A stretch of 8,608 nt of DNA, from contig SEDG01000186.1 of assembly GCA_004295885.1 (NCBI GenBank), forward strand, positions 1-8,608. Reading direction: 5' to 3'. Below are positions 6,820-8,608 of the stretch, piece after piece. The notes beneath the pieces were generated by a model that was not told the DNA's origin, ran no database searches, and worked only from the letters and a program-made list of their open reading frames with translations. Numbering within the stretch: the stretch's first letter is position 1; each line of letters opens with the position of its first letter. The DNA is from Pedobacter sp. (GTDB taxonomy: Bacteria; Bacteroidota; Bacteroidia; Sphingobacteriales; Sphingobacteriaceae). Made by a program: the position numbers and the translations under genes.

Positions 6820-6820
6820 A

Positions 6821-8608
6821 TTACGGCTTATCAATACTCTTACCTTTCATCGCTTGCCCAACAGCCATATCCATTAATCTTTCTGCAAACGGACGAGTAA
6901 ACTCGTTCAATTCATCAGCTTTTTTAAGGATGATATCTTTATCTCCATTGGCTAAAGCCTCTTTCAAAGCTGTAATATGAGCATTCGTTAAATTGATTTC
7001 TTCTTCATTTAAAATCTCGCCGTTTTTGGCAATAAATCGCTCTGCAGTATATACCAACTGCTCGCCCTCACTTTTTGCTTCAATCAGCATTCGTTGCTCC
7101 ACATCGCTCTTGGCATTTTCAATACTGTCGATTAACATTTTTTCAACCGTATCATCACTTAAGCCATAACTTGGTACAACATCTATTTCTTGTTTAACAC
7201 CAGAGCGTAACTCAATTGCTTGCACTGTTAAAATGCCATCTGCATTCAGTAAAAAGTTAATGTCAACCTTTGGCAAACCTGCAGGCATGGCGGGAATTCC
7301 TTTTAAGTCAAACTCAGCTAACTTCCTATTTTCTTTCACTAAATCACGTTCACCTTGATAAACAGAAATCTTCATATTCACCTGTCCATCAATAGAAGTA
7401 GTATACTGGCGACCAGCTTTTGTTGGAACCTTGCTGTTACGAGCGATGATAACATCCATCAATCCACCCATAGTTTCAATGCCCAAAGAAAGCGGCGTAA
7501 CATCTAACAATAGAATATCAGAACGATTTCCAGCTAAGATATCAGCTTGTATCGCTGCCCCTAAAGCCACAACCTCATCAGGGTTAATTTGGTCGTGAGG
7601 TTGGCGATTAAAGAAGGTGCTAACCGCTTGTTTTACATAAGGTGTACGTGTCGAACCACCTACTAGCACCACTTCGTCAATATCAGCAACAGTTAAATTA
7701 GCATCAGCCAATGCTTTTTTGCAACAAGCTAAAGTCTCGGCAACTTTATCTGCAATTAATTTTTCGAAAGTCTGTTTATCTAAAGTACACCAAATTTCTC
7801 CCGATTTTTCGTTGTACAAATTTTGGGTCGACAATGCTTTTTTAGCAGCCTCTGCTTGTAGGCGTAAGGTCTGCATCAAGATATTGTCTTGCGCAACAGT
7901 TGCGAAATCTAATTTGTTTTGCTCAATCCAATAGTTCAAAATGGATCGATCAAAATCATCACCACCTAAAAATGTGTTACCATTGGTAGATAAAACTTCA
8001 AAAATTCCATTTTGTATTTGAAGGATAGAAACATCAAATGTTCCTCCGCCTAAATCGTAAACGGCAATTGTTTTTTGTTGAGTAGGGTCTAAACCTAACC
8101 CATAAGCTAAACTCGCTGCGGTTGGTTCGTTAACGATACGCAATACATCCAATCCAGCTAACTTTCCCGCATCACGAGTTGCTTGTCTTTGACTATCATT
8201 AAAATAGGCAGGAACTGTAATAACCGCTCTATTTACTGGCGTTTTCAAAGCATGTTCGGCTCTTGCTTTTAGCTCTTTCAATATCTGTGCTGAAAGTTCA
8301 ATAGGTGTATAAAACCTATTTCCAGCTTTAATTTTCACTAATGCATCACTGTCATCATCAATAATCTTGTAGCTAAAAATATCTTGGTGACTAGCAACAT
8401 CCTTGTAAGAGCGACCTAATAAACGCTTTACCGAAAAAATGGTATTTGCTGGGTCTGTAGTTAAATAAGCTTTAGCTTCATTACCAACCTCTGCGTCTCC
8501 GTGTTCGTTAAAATGTACCACCGAAGGCACTAAAAGGCCTTTTCCAGTGTCGTTAATCACCTGTGGGTTTTTATCTGGATTGATAAAAGCAACCAAACTA
8601 TTGGTGGT
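6821..8608 (-). CDS. hscA: Fe-S cluster assembly chaperone HscA (Hsp70), 5' end outside the window
   Basis: An Hsp70-family ATPase, most likely the HscA type that helps transfer Fe-S clusters from the IscU scaffold together with a J-protein (HscB). 595 residues are visible. The reading frame continues to the window edge, where TTNSLVAF is the end of the Hsp70 opening motif GIDLGTTNS, so about 10-25 residues are missing; the TTG at 8596 is not the real start. Counting from the first visible residue, the phosphate-binding DLGGGTFDVS is at 185-194, the adenosine motif VGGSTR at 316-321, and the interdomain linker LLLDVTPLSLGIE near 366-378. The substrate-binding beta domain and a shortened lid follow. 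Two traits favour HscA over DnaK: a short IIB subdomain segment, and the C-terminus FAERLMDMAVGQAMKGKSIDKP, which parallels the FAxRxMxxSxxxALxGxxVDxx ending of HscA. It lacks the disordered acidic tail of DnaK. It converges on the nuclease-like gene; no isc neighbour is visible. Confidence 0.88.
   Translation of the reverse strand, partial: TTNSLVAFINPDKNPQVINDTGKGLLVPSVVHFNEHGDAEVGNEAKAYLTTDPANTIFSVKRLLGRSYKDVASHQDIFSYKIIDDDSDALVKIKAGNRFYTPIELSAQILKELKARAEHALKTPVNRAVITVPAYFNDSQRQATRDAGKLAGLDVLRIVNEPTAASLAYGLGLDPTQQKTIAVYDLGGGTFDVSILQIQNGIFEVLSTNGNTFLGGDDFDRSILNYWIEQNKLDFATVAQDNILMQTLRLQAEAAKKALSTQNLYNEKSGEIWCTLDKQTFEKLIADKVAETLACCKKALADANLTVADIDEVVLVGGSTRTPYVKQAVSTFFNRQPHDQINPDEVVALGAAIQADILAGNRSDILLLDVTPLSLGIETMGGLMDVIIARNSKVPTKAGRQYTTSIDGQVNMKISVYQGERDLVKENRKLAEFDLKGIPAMPAGLPKVDINFLLNADGILTVQAIELRSGVKQEIDVVPSYGLSDDTVEKMLIDSIENAKSDVEQRMLIEAKSEGEQLVYTAERFIAKNGEILNEEEINLTNAHITALKEALANGDKDIILKKADELNEFTRPFAERLMDMAVGQAMKGKSIDKP

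Noticed and set aside
7719..7934. 71-codon plus-strand frame
   Set aside because: It is antisense to conserved hscA sequence.
6821..8608. Calling the Hsp70 DnaK
   Set aside because: It lacks the DnaK acidic disordered tail, has the HscA-like C-terminal ending and a shortened IIB segment.

Overview
This 8.6 kb window looks like ordinary chromosome from a low-GC Bacteroidetes bacterium, most likely a Sphingobacteriaceae (Pedobacter-type) genome. The reasons are an AT-rich base composition, many AAA/AAT/TTA codons, near absence of Shine-Dalgarno sequences, one TAnnTTTG-type -7 element, an envelope protein whose signal peptide ends in Ala-Gln, and a paired DUF2339/DUF3999 locus. The genus is inferred from overall style and is not proven. 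There is no rRNA, tRNA, CRISPR array, transposase or phage gene, and no gene-free stretch longer than about 165 bases.

Left part (44-4896, all minus strand). In transcription order there is a polytopic DUF2339 membrane protein, a DUF3999 envelope protein that overlaps it by about 23 bases, an Imm26-like immunity-family protein with an extra N-terminal region, and a phytanoyl-CoA dioxygenase (PhyH) family enzyme. DUF2339 and DUF3999 are almost certainly translated from one message and probably work together at the inner membrane. Imm26-like and PhyH follow with short gaps (53 and about 29 bases), so they could be read through, but nothing links them functionally.

Middle part (4897-6129). A 164-base spacer holds two adjacent inverted repeats resembling a degenerate intergenic repeat unit. 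Then comes a small secreted or membrane-anchored four-cysteine protein (minus strand), which diverges across 55 bases from a DUF4395 membrane protein (plus strand) carrying the family's CxGC motif. The next 144 bases contain the tail of a short hydrophobic reading frame with no start codon. It ends in an ATGA overlap with the next gene and may be a decayed or frameshifted membrane peptide.

Right part (6130-8608). A 220-residue orphan protein has a D-x(11)-D-x-K signature suggestive of a PD-(D/E)xK nuclease fold (plus strand). It converges on an Hsp70 of the HscA type (minus strand), whose first residues run off the window edge.

I see no clear new multi-gene system. The points most worth a second look are the orphan nuclease-like protein with the broken hydrophobic frame just ahead of it, the orphan Imm26-like protein with its unassigned N-terminal half, and the tightly coupled DUF2339/DUF3999 pair.
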